Of a stretch of DNA of 64,000 nucleotides, positions 33,147-41,571 are shown one piece after another. The notes under the pieces are model-generated. The model made no database searches. It saw only the letters and a list, made by a program, of their open reading frames with translations, and had not been told where the DNA came from. The first letter of the stretch is position 1. Every line of letters begins with the position of its first letter. Source of the stretch: Pirellula sp. GTDB taxonomy: Bacteria > Planctomycetota > Planctomycetia > Pirellulales > Lacipirellulaceae. The stretch spans positions 1 to 64,000 of the forward strand of contig PNKX01000001.1 of NCBI GenBank assembly GCA_013822725.1, in the 5' to 3' direction. The translations under genes were made by a program, and so were the position numbers.

Positions 33147-33257
33147 CGAGCCGGGGGGTTCATCCCCCCGGTAAGGACAACTGACACCCCCTCAAACATC
33201 TGCTAAATTACCCCCACTCACCAACCCTAAAACGTCGCCCCTCGCGAGGCCCCATCC
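33147..33257. repeat. gap with family k palindrome
   Basis: 33149-33175 holds gagccggggggttcatcccc followed by cggt, a family k hairpin. The rest is the leader of the YkgJ gene. Confidence 0.7.
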
Positions 33258-33716
33258 ATGACGACCCTCCCCACCGCCACTCCCTTTGGCGCCGTCCGCA
33301 TCAATCGCGAGAACCTTCCGGTCGGCGAATCGCTCTGTGAATATTGCACGGCGAAGTGCTGCCGCTATTTTGCCCTGCCGATGGAGACGCCCGAGACGTT
33401 TGAGGAATTCGAATTCATCCGCTGGTTCCTCCTCCACGACCGGGCGAGCGTCTTCCAGGAAGAGGGGGACTGGTACATGCTGGTCCACACCACCTGCAAG
33501 CACCTCCAAAGCGACAACCGCTGCGGCATCTACGAAACCCGCCCCCAAATCTGCCGCGACTACACCACCGACAACTGCGAATACGACGAAGACTGGACCT
33601 ACGATTTTTACCTGGAGACCCCGGAACAGGTCTGGGAATACACCGAAGCGGTCATCCAAGAACCAGGCCAAAGCATCCGCGGCCGCAAACCAAACCCGCT
33701 CGCGGTGCTGAGCTAG
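33258..33716 (+). CDS. YkgJ-type cysteine-cluster protein
   Basis: A 152-residue protein of the YkgJ/CxxCxxCC family (zinc- or iron-chelating by family description). Cysteines are arranged as CEYC, AKCC near residue 27-35, then CKHL, CGIYETRPQICRDYTTDNC near residue 80-107. It also has a conserved FIRWFLLHDRASVF segment. Family members bind a metal, but the biochemical role is not established. The start ATG at 33258 gives the expected length. It is a single gene. Confidence 0.88.
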   Translation: MTTLPTATPFGAVRINRENLPVGESLCEYCTAKCCRYFALPMETPETFEEFEFIRWFLLHDRASVFQEEGDWYMLVHTTCKHLQSDNRCGIYETRPQICRDYTTDNCEYDEDWTYDFYLETPEQVWEYTEAVIQEPGQSIRGRKPNPLAVLS

Positions 33717-33723
33717 GAAATAC

Positions 33724-33900
33724 TTAACCACCAAGACACGAAGGCACAAAGTTTTCACCAAGAAGAAACCAGTCGACAGCACCCCTTCGTGCTTCTCTTC
33801 GTGTCTTCGTGCCTTGGTTAGTTCAAAAGAAATGCAGTGAACCGCCAATTTGCGGTCAAGCATTTTTTGTGTGCTTCGTGTGTTTCGTGGTAAACCTCCC
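33724..33900. repeat. family d palindrome and partial copies
   Basis: Family d arms 33724-33765 and 33783-33824, then a further short gtgtgcttcgtgtgtttcgt stretch (33869-33890). Confidence 0.75.
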
Positions 33901-33937
33901 CGTATTTTCCGCACCACGACCTCGCCATCGTTACTCA

Positions 33938-34408
33938 ATGCGATTCCAACTGAAGACGCTGCTCTGGGTCGTCACTGGCTGCGCTGTATTCGTCGGTTTG
34001 CCGCTGGCGATCGTCGGGCGCTTTGGAGACCTTTGGTGGTATTTGTTACTCAGCAGACTGTTCGATCAAATCTGGCTCCTACCGCTCATTGTCGTTTTGA
34101 TCACTGGTGCAGCACTCATCTGGAAGCGCCGAGCGAAGAATCCTGACGCCTGCCGACTCGCGTTGCTGGGAATTGGAATTCAATTCGCGATGTTCTATTT
34201 GAATTACGTATACAACCTGTGGCTCGAAGCGGTCCCTCGCCTTGATCCGTCCGCCTGGGATAATATGGACGAGTCGCTTGGCGCTATGCCGTATCTCTAT
34301 GCCGGTGCAGAGTTAATTGGCGCCATTGCCACATCAGTGCTGCTCCTTCGTGCTTTCCTGCTCGCCTTAGAATCAGCCACTCAAACCAGTCCCACCGGAT
34401 GCCCCTGA
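33938..34408 (+). CDS. short four-helix membrane protein
   Basis: A 156-residue membrane protein with the planctomycete N-terminus MRFQLKTLLWVVTGCAVF. It has four hydrophobic segments (about residues 8-28, 42-60, 75-95 and 118-145) with short loops. No family name is known to me. Start ATG 33938 is the beginning of the RFxLKTLL motif, and the longer frame to 33809 reads through a family d repeat. It may be transcribed with the hisS gene, but the gap holds another half repeat. Confidence 0.7.
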   Translation: MRFQLKTLLWVVTGCAVFVGLPLAIVGRFGDLWWYLLLSRLFDQIWLLPLIVVLITGAALIWKRRAKNPDACRLALLGIGIQFAMFYLNYVYNLWLEAVPRLDPSAWDNMDESLGAMPYLYAGAELIGAIATSVLLLRAFLLALESATQTSPTGCP

Positions 34409-34445
34409 TCCAGCGTTTCATCAAGAAGTTTAGAAACCATTAGAC

Positions 34446-34482
34446 CGCCCCCTTCGTGTCTTAGTGCCTTGGTGGTTAGTCT
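34446..34482. repeat. solo family d arm before hisS
   Basis: cttcgtgtcttagtgccttg then gtggttag at 34452-34480. There is no second arm in this gap. Confidence 0.65.
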
Positions 34483-34515
34483 TCGCATTTGAATAGGAAA
34501 GAGATCACTCGCCCG

Positions 34516-35853
34516 ATGGCCCTCATCCAGCCGCGTACATTAAAAGGTTTCCGCGATTACCTCCCCGAGGCGATGATGCCGCGGGAGTGGATCATCGAAA
34601 CCGCGCGGCGCGTTTATCGGAGCTACGGCTTTCGTCCGATCGACACTCCGGCCCTCGAGTACCTTGAGATCCTTACCGGCAAGGGGAGCGACGAGACCGA
34701 CAAGCAGCTCTACAAATTCCAGGATCACGGCGGCCGCGACGTCGGCCTGCGGTTCGACCTCACCGTCCCGCTCGCCCGATTCGTCGCCCAGCACCAGCAA
34801 GAACTCGGCTTGCCGTTCAAGCGCTACCATATCGCGTCAGTTTGGCGGGGCGAGAATACGCAGACGGGCCGTTATCGCGAGTTCATGCAGTGCGATTTCG
34901 ATACGATCGGCGTCACCGAGATCACGGCCGACATCGAGATGACGCTCGTCATTAACGACCTGTTTACGGCGCTGGGGATTGAAAAGTTTTCGGTCCGCGT
35001 GAATCACCGCGCCGTGCTGAACGGCATGCTCGAGAAGCTCGGCGTCGCCGATCGCTCAGCGGCCGTGCTCCGCGCGCTCGACAAGCTCGCCAAGATCGGC
35101 GAGAAGGGGGTCCGCGAAGAACTCGCCCGCACTGCCGAAACGACCGACGCCCAGTGCGACCAATTGATCGCGATGGCTTCGCTCACCGGCGACAACGAGA
35201 CGATCCTCCAGCAACTCGCGCCGCTCGTCGCCGGCAACGCCACGGGCGAGCGCGGCGTCGCCGAGCTCCGCGAACTCGTCGCCGCCACCGCCGCAGCCGG
35301 CGTTCCCGCGAGCCGGATCCAACTCGACCCGTCGATCGCCCGCGGCCTCGACTATTACACCGGCATCGTCGTCGAAACAATCTTGGGCGACCTTCCCGAG
35401 ATCGGCAGCGTCGCCAGCGGCGGCCGCTACGACAACCTCGCCGGCCTCTACACGAACCAAAAACTTCCCGGCGTCGGCGCCTCCCTCGGCCTCGACCGCT
35501 TACTGGCGGCACTGCAAGAACTTGGCCGGCTCCCTTCGACCAAGACCCCGGCGCCGGTTCTCATCTGCATGTTCGACCCCGCCCGGCGCAATGACTACCT
35601 CACGCTCGCCTCCCAACTCCGCGCCGCCGGCGTCGGCGTCGAGGTTTATCCCGAAGCGAAGAAACTGGGCAAACAGCTCCAGTACGCCGACAAACAAGGT
35701 TTTAAGGCGGCGATCATCATCGGTGCGAGCGAATTCGCCGCCGGCGAAGCCCAGGTAAAAGACCTCAAAGCCGCCGCTGGCGTCACCATCCCCTACAACG
35801 GCAACGACCTCGCCCCCCTCCTCACCGCATTGCAGCCTCTTCTCGCCGACTAA
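34516..35853 (+). CDS. hisS: histidine--tRNA ligase
   Basis: A 445-residue class II aminoacyl-tRNA synthetase that charges tRNA-His. Motif 1 begins PRTLKGFRDYLP (residues 6-17). Motif 2 is RFDLTVPLARFVA near residue 85. The histidine-binding LDPSIARGLDYYTGIVVET lies at about residue 275 and SVASGGRYDNLAG near 305, with the C-terminal anticodon-binding domain from about residue 350. The start ATG 34516 is preferred over the ATG at 34489 because it fits the family N-terminus. Gene spacing suggests it is a single-gene unit. Palindromes lie on both sides. Confidence 0.95.
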   Translation: MALIQPRTLKGFRDYLPEAMMPREWIIETARRVYRSYGFRPIDTPALEYLEILTGKGSDETDKQLYKFQDHGGRDVGLRFDLTVPLARFVAQHQQELGLPFKRYHIASVWRGENTQTGRYREFMQCDFDTIGVTEITADIEMTLVINDLFTALGIEKFSVRVNHRAVLNGMLEKLGVADRSAAVLRALDKLAKIGEKGVREELARTAETTDAQCDQLIAMASLTGDNETILQQLAPLVAGNATGERGVAELRELVAATAAAGVPASRIQLDPSIARGLDYYTGIVVETILGDLPEIGSVASGGRYDNLAGLYTNQKLPGVGASLGLDRLLAALQELGRLPSTKTPAPVLICMFDPARRNDYLTLASQLRAAGVGVEVYPEAKKLGKQLQYADKQGFKAAIIIGASEFAAGEAQVKDLKAAAGVTIPYNGNDLAPLLTALQPLLAD

Positions 35854-35871
35854 TTTCTTTTGTTCCCCGCA

Positions 35872-36370
35872 TTTCCTGTGCGCCTTCGCGCCTTTGCGTG
35901 AGTCATTCTTTATTCAGATCTCACGCAAAGGCGCAGAGGCGCAAAGGAAATGCGGGGAGAAGAATAGAACGCTGATTTTCGCAGATTGGGCGGATTGACG
36001 CGGATAGGAATTTTTACATCGCACCACTCCAAGCAAAAAACTAGCAGTAACTGATAACTGCTGGGGTCAGGTGAAGGGCATTAATGTACCTTCCCTGCAT
36101 TTTCATCCGCGTCCATCCGCCAAATCCGCGCCAATCCGCGTCCCATTCGTCGCCTTTCCGATAGAATCTCTCTATCTTTCCCTCTGCGTCTCCGCGCCTC
36201 TGCGAGAGATCTGTCTGAAGAAGTCTCTCGCAAAGGCGCAGAGGCGCAAAGGAAATACGCAAAGAAGAAATAAGGGCGGCCGGCTGTTAAGAATCACTGC
36301 CTAGCTTGACACTGCTCCTTTCTCCTCTTCTTTGCGTTCCCTTGGCGTCTTCGCGTCTTTGCGAGAAACA
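35872..36370. repeat. family f-s-f palindromic cluster, about 500 bp
   Basis: Family f pair 35872-35912 and 35920-35960 (cgcaaaggcgcagaggcgca). An inner-type pair of gattttcgcagattgggcgg and gcgtccatccgccaaatccg families (35970-36005, 36098-36145). A second f pair 36178-36262, and an f' half 36322-36366. There is no gene in the 530 bp between hisS and the next gene. Confidence 0.85.
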
Positions 36371-36390
36371 TCACGCTCTCCAAAAACAAG

Positions 36391-36924
36391 ATGGCCAAGC
36401 GCGACAACCATTACGAAGCCGCCTTCGAGGCCTACCTCCAAGCGAGGCAGATCGCCTACGTTGCCGTCGACGAAGCCCGCCGTAGCCGGATCGCCGCCGG
36501 CTCCTTAAAAAACGTCGACTTCCTCGTCTCGCCCGCCGACGGCGTGACGCTGCTCGTCGACGTGAAAGGGCGTCGCTTCCCTAGCGGCGTGAGTCATCCG
36601 CAATACTGGCGGAACTGGTCGACCTGGGACGACCTCCGCTCGCTCGCCCGCTGGCAGGAACAGCTCGGCTCCGGCAGCCTCGCCCTCTTCGGCTTCATCT
36701 TCCACGTCGTCGGCGACCGCTCGCCGGTGCCCCCGGACGACCTCTTCTGGTTCCGCGGCCAGCGCTACGCGATGCTCGCCGTCCGGGCCGCCGATTACAT
36801 CCGCTTCGCCCGGCCCCTGTCGGCCAAGTGGGAGACTGTGTCGATGCCCGCCCCACTCTTCCGCCAGGCGGCAATCCCGTTCGACGAGCTACTCCCCCGC
36901 TCCGTGGCGGCGCTCACCACGTGA
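36391..36924 (+). CDS. HYExAFE-type protein, putative PD-(D/E)xK nuclease fold
   Basis: A 177-residue protein. The N-terminal motif NHYEAAFEAYL (residues 6-16) is the HYExAFE signature for which the planctomycete family is named. NVDFLVSPADGVTLLVDVKGRRFP near residue 42-65 gives D-x(15)-D-x-K spacing, which resembles the PD-(D/E)xK nuclease core, with the aspartate in FLVSPAD and VDVK. A Trp-rich stretch (YWRNWSTWDDL) and a beta-rich C-terminus follow. The biological target is unknown. Nuclease activity is an inference from the core motif only. It is a single gene surrounded by repeats. Confidence 0.72.
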   Translation: MAKRDNHYEAAFEAYLQARQIAYVAVDEARRSRIAAGSLKNVDFLVSPADGVTLLVDVKGRRFPSGVSHPQYWRNWSTWDDLRSLARWQEQLGSGSLALFGFIFHVVGDRSPVPPDDLFWFRGQRYAMLAVRAADYIRFARPLSAKWETVSMPAPLFRQAAIPFDELLPRSVAALTT

Positions 36925-36957
36925 ATGTGCTGAAGCGACGATTCAGAAGAGGAAAGG

Positions 36958-37157
36958 ATTAACCGCCAAGGACGCCAAGAGCGCCAAGAGCGCCAAGGAA
37001 TGCGGGGAAGGGAATGACCACGGCGGCACAAAGGGCACGACGGAAGAAAGTTTGGGGGAGAGGCGAAGAGGGAACCGCGGATGAACGTGCTCGCCGTGTC
37101 GTCGTGGTTTAATTTCCTTTTCTTCCCTTGGCGCTCTTGGCGTCCTTGGCGGTTCTA
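36958..37157. repeat. nested palindrome, families a-b-c-b'-a'
   Basis: Family a left arm 36961-37003 (four 9-nt units), b arm 37017-37046, a c half 37074-37088 (gaaccgcggatgaac), b' 37087-37112, a' 37117-37155. It is perfectly nested with a single c remnant at the centre. Confidence 0.85.
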
Positions 37158-37305
37158 AAAAGGAAGCAGTGCCGTGGTTTCCAGTCCGAAAAACGGCCCC
37201 GATTGCCTCTCGACCAGTTTCCGATTAGCCTGGAACCAGTCCGCCAGCCCCGATCTCTAGCGCCCAGCGCCTCCCAACTAGCAACTCAAGAAAAACGGTG
37301 TCCCC

Positions 37306-37410
37306 ATGGCCTGGGCCTTACTCCTCCTCTGCGTCATCCTCGGCTGCCTCGGCACCCTCCGCCCCAGCGGCCGCGCGGTCGACTTCAAGCGGTTCAAAGA
37401 AGCAGATTGA
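37306..37410 (+). CDS. 34-residue membrane micropeptide
   Basis: A 34-residue ORF too short for most gene callers: MAWALLLLCVILGCLGTLRPS begins it, with a single hydrophobic helix (residues 3-18), then a basic tail ending FKRFKEAD. The reading frame is open, the composition is that of a membrane peptide, and its downstream flank is a family d-like palindrome. It has no recognised family. A conserved short ORF in relatives would support it. Confidence 0.45.
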   Translation: MAWALLLLCVILGCLGTLRPSGRAVDFKRFKEAD

Positions 37411-37424
37411 GCCGGCGCGTAGGA

Positions 37425-37535
37425 AACTAATCGCCAAGGCTCCAAGACACAAAGAAAGGCACGAAGAAATCACTCTCGGTGACTTCTTCGTGCCTTTGTG
37501 ACTCGTGCCTTCGTGACTTGGTGGTTTGCTCCCGT
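37425..37535. repeat. family d-like palindrome
   Basis: Arms at 37428-37470 (ccaaggctccaagacacaaa) and 37478-37528 (tcgtgccttcgtgacttggt). Confidence 0.7.
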
Positions 37536-37539
37536 ATTC

Positions 37540-38712
37540 TTAGGCCGCCCGCTTCGCCGAGCCGCTCGCCACGCCGCAGAATTCGGCCAGCGCGCCAATG
37601 ACCCGATCTTGTTCTTCGCGAGTCATCTCCGGGAAGATCGGCAGGCTGAGAACTTCTTCCGCCGCTCGCTCGCTCTCCGGCAAGCTGCCCCGCTGGCAGC
37701 CAAGCGCCTCAAAGCACTTCTGCAAGTGGAGCGGGATCGGGTAATAGATCGCCGAGCCGATCTTCCGCTCGCTCAGATACTGCTGCAGCTCATCGCGGCG
37801 ACCGCCGGGGACGCGGATCGTGAACTGATTCCACACAGTCGCACACCCCTCGGCCACCTGCGGCAGAACGAGTTGGCGATCGATCCCGAGCCGCGCGAAC
37901 TGCGCCGCGTAGCGCCGGGCGTTCTGCTCACGTCCCGCCGCCCAATCGTCGAGATGGGCTAGCTTCACGTGGAGCACGGCCGCTTGAATCGAATCGAGCC
38001 GGCTGCAGACGCCGACGAGACTGTGGTGGTAACGAGGGTTCTGACCATGGTCGCGCAATACCCGCAGCTTCGCGGCGAGCGTCGCGTCGTTCGTGGTGAT
38101 GAGTCCGCCGTCGCCCCAGCCGCCGAGGTTCTTGGTGGGGTAGAACGAGAGACAACCGAGCAGGCCCATCGAGCCCGCCTTCTGGCCCCGATACTCGGCG
38201 CCGATCGCTTGCGCCGCATCTTCGATGATCGGCACGTCAGGCGCGGCGGCGCGGAGGCCATCCATATCGGCGCACTGGCCGAAGAGGTGAACTGGGATGA
38301 TCGCCTTGGTCCGCTTCGTCACCTTGCGGGCGACGTCAGCGGGATCAATGTTAAACGTTTCGGGAAGGAGGTCCGCAAAGACCGGCTTGGCGCCGAGTCG
38401 CCATACGGCGCTGGCGGTCGCGAAAAACGTAAAGCTGGGCACGATCACTTCGTCGCCGGCGCCGATGTCGAGCGCCATCAGCGACAACAACAGCGCGTCG
38501 CTGCCCGAAGCGCAACCGATCGCATGTTCGACATGGCTGTACTTGGCGAGCGCCTCTTCAAACGCCTTGCTGGCGGGGCCATGGAGAAAGGCGCCGGTGC
38601 GGCCAACCTCGGCGATCGCCCGCTCCATCTCGGCCAGCAGCGGGCCGTTCTGGCGATTGATGTCGAGCATCGGGACAGGCGGGACGACGGTCGGTTCGGC
38701 GGCGGTAGTCAT
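37540..38712 (-). CDS. DegT/DnrJ/EryC1/StrS aminotransferase
   Basis: A 390-residue PLP enzyme of the sugar aminotransferase family that acts on nucleotide-linked keto sugars. It has GCASGSDALLLSLMALDIGAGDEVIVPSFTF near residue 66-96, EDAAQAIGA (Asp-type motif) near 168-176 and SFYPTKNLGGWGDGG with the Schiff-base lysine (STKNLG-type motif) near residue 194. All elements and the length are typical. It may make part of a cell-surface or capsule polysaccharide. No other sugar gene is next to it. The start at 38712 is reasonable, and M15 is an alternative. Confidence 0.92.
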   Translation of the reverse strand: MTTAAEPTVVPPVPMLDINRQNGPLLAEMERAIAEVGRTGAFLHGPASKAFEEALAKYSHVEHAIGCASGSDALLLSLMALDIGAGDEVIVPSFTFFATASAVWRLGAKPVFADLLPETFNIDPADVARKVTKRTKAIIPVHLFGQCADMDGLRAAAPDVPIIEDAAQAIGAEYRGQKAGSMGLLGCLSFYPTKNLGGWGDGGLITTNDATLAAKLRVLRDHGQNPRYHHSLVGVCSRLDSIQAAVLHVKLAHLDDWAAGREQNARRYAAQFARLGIDRQLVLPQVAEGCATVWNQFTIRVPGGRRDELQQYLSERKIGSAIYYPIPLHLQKCFEALGCQRGSLPESERAAEEVLSLPIFPEMTREEQDRVIGALAEFCGVASGSAKRAA

Positions 38713-38849
38713 CGGCGTGCTGCTTCCTGCAGTAGGATGTCAGTTGGTTAGCTAGCAAGCGCGGCTCCTCCTGAGCCCGCGCGGCCACGAGAATAGAAAT
38801 GACGAACCGGAGCGTCAATCCCGTCGATCCCTTGTGCTAGCACCGAGGA

Positions 38850-39120
38850 AGGAACCGCCAAGAGCGCCAAGGAATGCGGAGAAATGATGAACCACGACGA
38901 CACAACGAACACGACGGAAGGCTGCTGGTGCTTTTAGGTCCTTTGCGCCTTCGCGCCTTTGCGTGATGCATGTTTTTTTAAATATCTCTCGCAAAGGCGC
39001 AGAGGCGCAAAGGAAATACAAAAAAGAGAAGCACAAATTTTCTTCCGTCGTGTTCGTTGTGTCGTCGTGGTTCAACTCCATCCGCATTTTCTTTTCGCGT
39101 CTTCTGCGACTTTTCGCGGC
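38850..39120. repeat. nested palindrome, a-b-f'-f-b'-(a')
   Basis: Family a arm 38852-38880, b arm 38886-38918, inner f pair 38938-38973 and 38983-39021, b' 39041-39078, and a degraded a' near 39080-39115. Here the family f hairpin occupies the centre of an a-b nest. Confidence 0.85.
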
Positions 39121-39249
39121 AAAAATCCCCCGGCAAATTCTCCCGGTTTCTGCAAGTGGCCCCCGAAACTGATTGCCGCCGCAGCCTCCGCGCGCGATAA
39201 TCTCGCCTGCTTATCTCCAAACCACGTCTCACCCAGGGAGAGTCCAATC

Positions 39250-39798
39250 ATGCGCTGCGTCACTCGCTACCTCTTCGCCGCCCTGCTGCTAGCGGCCGCC
39301 GTTCCCGCGGCTCAGGCCCAGATGCCGCCGACCGCCGAGCACAAAGCGCTCGAATCCGACGTCGGCGCCTGGGACGCCAAAGTCCAGATGTGGGCCACCG
39401 CCGACGCCGAGCCAATGGCCAGCAAGGCGGTTGAAACCAACAAGATGCTCGGCAAGCTCTGGCTCCTCAGCGACTTTGAAGGCGACTTCGGCGGGATGAA
39501 GTTCACCGGCCACATGCAGCTCGGCTACGACCCGCTCAAGAAAAAGTACGTCGGCACCTGGATCGACACGATCAGCCCCTTCTTGCAAACGATGGAAGGA
39601 ACCTACGACGAGAAGACGAAGACCTCGACGATGCTAGCCACTGGCGTCGACATGGCCACCGGCAAGCCGACCACTAGCAAGATGGTCACCCGCCACGTCA
39701 GCGACGACGAGCGCGTCTTCGAAATGATGATGCCGGTCGAAGAGAAAGAAGGCGAATGGTGGAAGATGATGGAAGTCACCTACACCCGCCGGAAGTAG
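39250..39798 (+). CDS. exported DUF1579-like protein
   Basis: A 182-residue exported protein. A signal peptide (residues 1-23, AQA cleavage) is followed by the DUF1579 pattern: PPTAEHKALESDVGAWDAKVQMW, NKMLGKLWLLSDFEGDFGGMKFTGHMQLGYDPLKKKYVGTWIDT, and a beta-rich end. The family is widespread in planctomycetes and its function is unknown. The start ATG 39250 has AGGGAGAG as ribosome binding site, and the longer frame reads a repeat. Confidence 0.85.
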   Translation: MRCVTRYLFAALLLAAAVPAAQAQMPPTAEHKALESDVGAWDAKVQMWATADAEPMASKAVETNKMLGKLWLLSDFEGDFGGMKFTGHMQLGYDPLKKKYVGTWIDTISPFLQTMEGTYDEKTKTSTMLATGVDMATGKPTTSKMVTRHVSDDERVFEMMMPVEEKEGEWWKMMEVTYTRRK

Positions 39799-39826
39799 CA
39801 CTAGGCGATCGCACTCACACTCTAAA

Positions 39827-39903
39827 AACTGAACCGCGGATAACGCGGATTTCACGGATCTATTTCATCCGTGTCATCTGCGAAATCCGCGGTTCTTTTT
39901 TAT
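39827..39903. repeat. family c palindrome
   Basis: Arms tgaaccgcggataacgcgga (39829 onward) and tgcgaaatccgcggttc (39878-39895), with a middle gatctatttcatccgtgtc. Confidence 0.85.
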
Positions 39904-39921
39904 TCGACTCATCGAACGCGA

Positions 39922-41340
39922 TCAGACGTTGATCTCATACCCCTTCCGCTGCGGCCGCGTCACGAAGCCGCTCGCCTGCGGATCGTCGACGAAATCCTCC
40001 GCCACGGCGTCGTAAGTTACCGTTCGCCCGAGCCGCATCGCGATGTTCACTGCGTGGCAAATCGAAATCGCCTGATGATGCGACGCCACGTCGCTGATCG
40101 GCGTCTTCCGCGTGTTCATGCACTCGAAGAAGTTCGCCAAATGGCTCGCCGGCGGCTCGCAGCCATACAGTTTCACGAGGGCGTCTTCCGGCAGCGGATT
40201 CGATTTCAGTTCCTCGACCGGCTTGCCAGTGAGCTTGCCCCGGTTGACGAAGAAGCGCCCTTTGTCTCCCTCGAATAAAATCCCGTTATCGAACCCTAGA
40301 TCCTGCGACGCATCATCGCGGATACGCAGTTCGACCCCGTCGTCCAGCGTCGCCTTCACGTCAAAGTTCACCGCCGTGTTGAATCGGTCGGCCTCGGTCG
40401 GATAGCCATCCTTCATCGGCACGGGATGGTTCACTGAGAGGGTTTCGATCTTCAGCTTGCCCAGGTTCTCCCGTGTCTGCCGCAGCGCCCAGCCGGCGAT
40501 GTCGACGTGGTGAGCGCCCCAGTCGGTCATCTTGCCGCCGGAGTATTCGTACCACCAACGGAAGTAGTGATGCGTCCGCCCCAGCGGATGCCCGGCGCCA
40601 TAGCCAGTGGCGTCGCCGAGCGGCCCCTGCCGGTAGTCGACGGCTGGCGTCTGTCCCTGCCACAGTTCCCAGTTAAGTGACTTGGGCGGCGCTGCTGCCG
40701 GCAGCGACTCGCACGCCCGCGCCGGTCCGATCGCACAGGTGATCCGCTCCAGTTTGCCGATGCGGCCGTCGGCGATCATCGCCACCGCGTTGGCGAACAT
40801 GTGGTCGAACTCGGTCCGCTGCTGCGTCCCGACTTGAACAACCCGCTTCGTCTCATCGATCGCTTGCAGCATCTGCTGCCCTTCGCGAATCGTCAGCGTC
40901 AGCGGCTTCTCGCAATAAACGTCTTTGCCGGCCCGCATTGCCTCGATGGCGATCTTCGTATGCCAATGGTCGGGAGTGGCGATCACCACGGCGTCGATGT
41001 CGTGGCGATCGAGCAACTGGCGATAGTCTTCATAGAGATCGACCTGCAACGGTCGATTGAGGGCTCGATGCTCGTCGAACGTCACCTGCAGCGCCCGGCC
41101 CGCCTGCACCGAGTCGACGTCGCAGATCGCAGCGCACGGCCCGAACTTCACCGCGGTGTGGCCGAGATCTTCGTGATAGCGGATGCCGGTCCCGATGTAG
41201 CCGATCGTCGGCTGGTCGTTCTTCGCCTTCGCGGGCCCATCGCCGCGCGCCTGGCCGCCAATCCAGTACGAAAGCCCAATCCCGGCGGCGCCGACGGCCG
41301 TCGCCTTGAAGAAATCACGCCGCGTTTCGCTCGCCATCAA
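39922..41340 (-). CDS. Gfo/Idh/MocA-family oxidoreductase with TAT signal
   Basis: A 472-residue NAD(P)-dependent oxidoreductase exported by the twin-arginine route (RRDFFKATAVGAAG in the first 25 residues). The Rossmann part has IGYIGTGIRYHEDLG, ATPDHWHTKIAIEAMRAGKDVYCEKPLTLT (the conserved EKPL motif with lysine) near residue 120-150, and the C-terminal GGKMTDWGAHHVDIAGWAL. Members act on sugars or inositols. The substrate is unknown. The gene starts near MASETRRDFF, either ATG. Confidence 0.9.
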   Translation of the reverse strand: MMASETRRDFFKATAVGAAGIGLSYWIGGQARGDGPAKAKNDQPTIGYIGTGIRYHEDLGHTAVKFGPCAAICDVDSVQAGRALQVTFDEHRALNRPLQVDLYEDYRQLLDRHDIDAVVIATPDHWHTKIAIEAMRAGKDVYCEKPLTLTIREGQQMLQAIDETKRVVQVGTQQRTEFDHMFANAVAMIADGRIGKLERITCAIGPARACESLPAAAPPKSLNWELWQGQTPAVDYRQGPLGDATGYGAGHPLGRTHHYFRWWYEYSGGKMTDWGAHHVDIAGWALRQTRENLGKLKIETLSVNHPVPMKDGYPTEADRFNTAVNFDVKATLDDGVELRIRDDASQDLGFDNGILFEGDKGRFFVNRGKLTGKPVEELKSNPLPEDALVKLYGCEPPASHLANFFECMNTRKTPISDVASHHQAISICHAVNIAMRLGRTVTYDAVAEDFVDDPQASGFVTRPQRKGYEINV

Positions 41341-41425
41341 CTGGATCCCCTAGAAAAGTGCCGCCCCGCGATCACCCTCCGGCGATCGCTGTCATTGCCA
41401 GGCACTCATTCTATACGGGGAAAGG

Positions 41426-41570
41426 ATGAACCGCGAATCACGCAAATCAGAGCGAATGAAAAACTAGCCGCCAAAAGGCGCAAATGACACAAAGAGAAGA
41501 GGTCCGCCGGTGATGGCCCATCTTTCATTCTTCGCGTCTCCTGTGCCTCTTCGCGGCCCAATTTCCTATT
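41426..41570. repeat. family c-like and f-like palindromic fragments
   Basis: A family c half at 41427-41452 (gaaccgcgaatcacgcaaat), then an imperfect pair agccgccaaaaggcgcaaat (41466) and cctcttcgcggcccaattt. Confidence 0.6.
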
Positions 41571-41571
41571 C

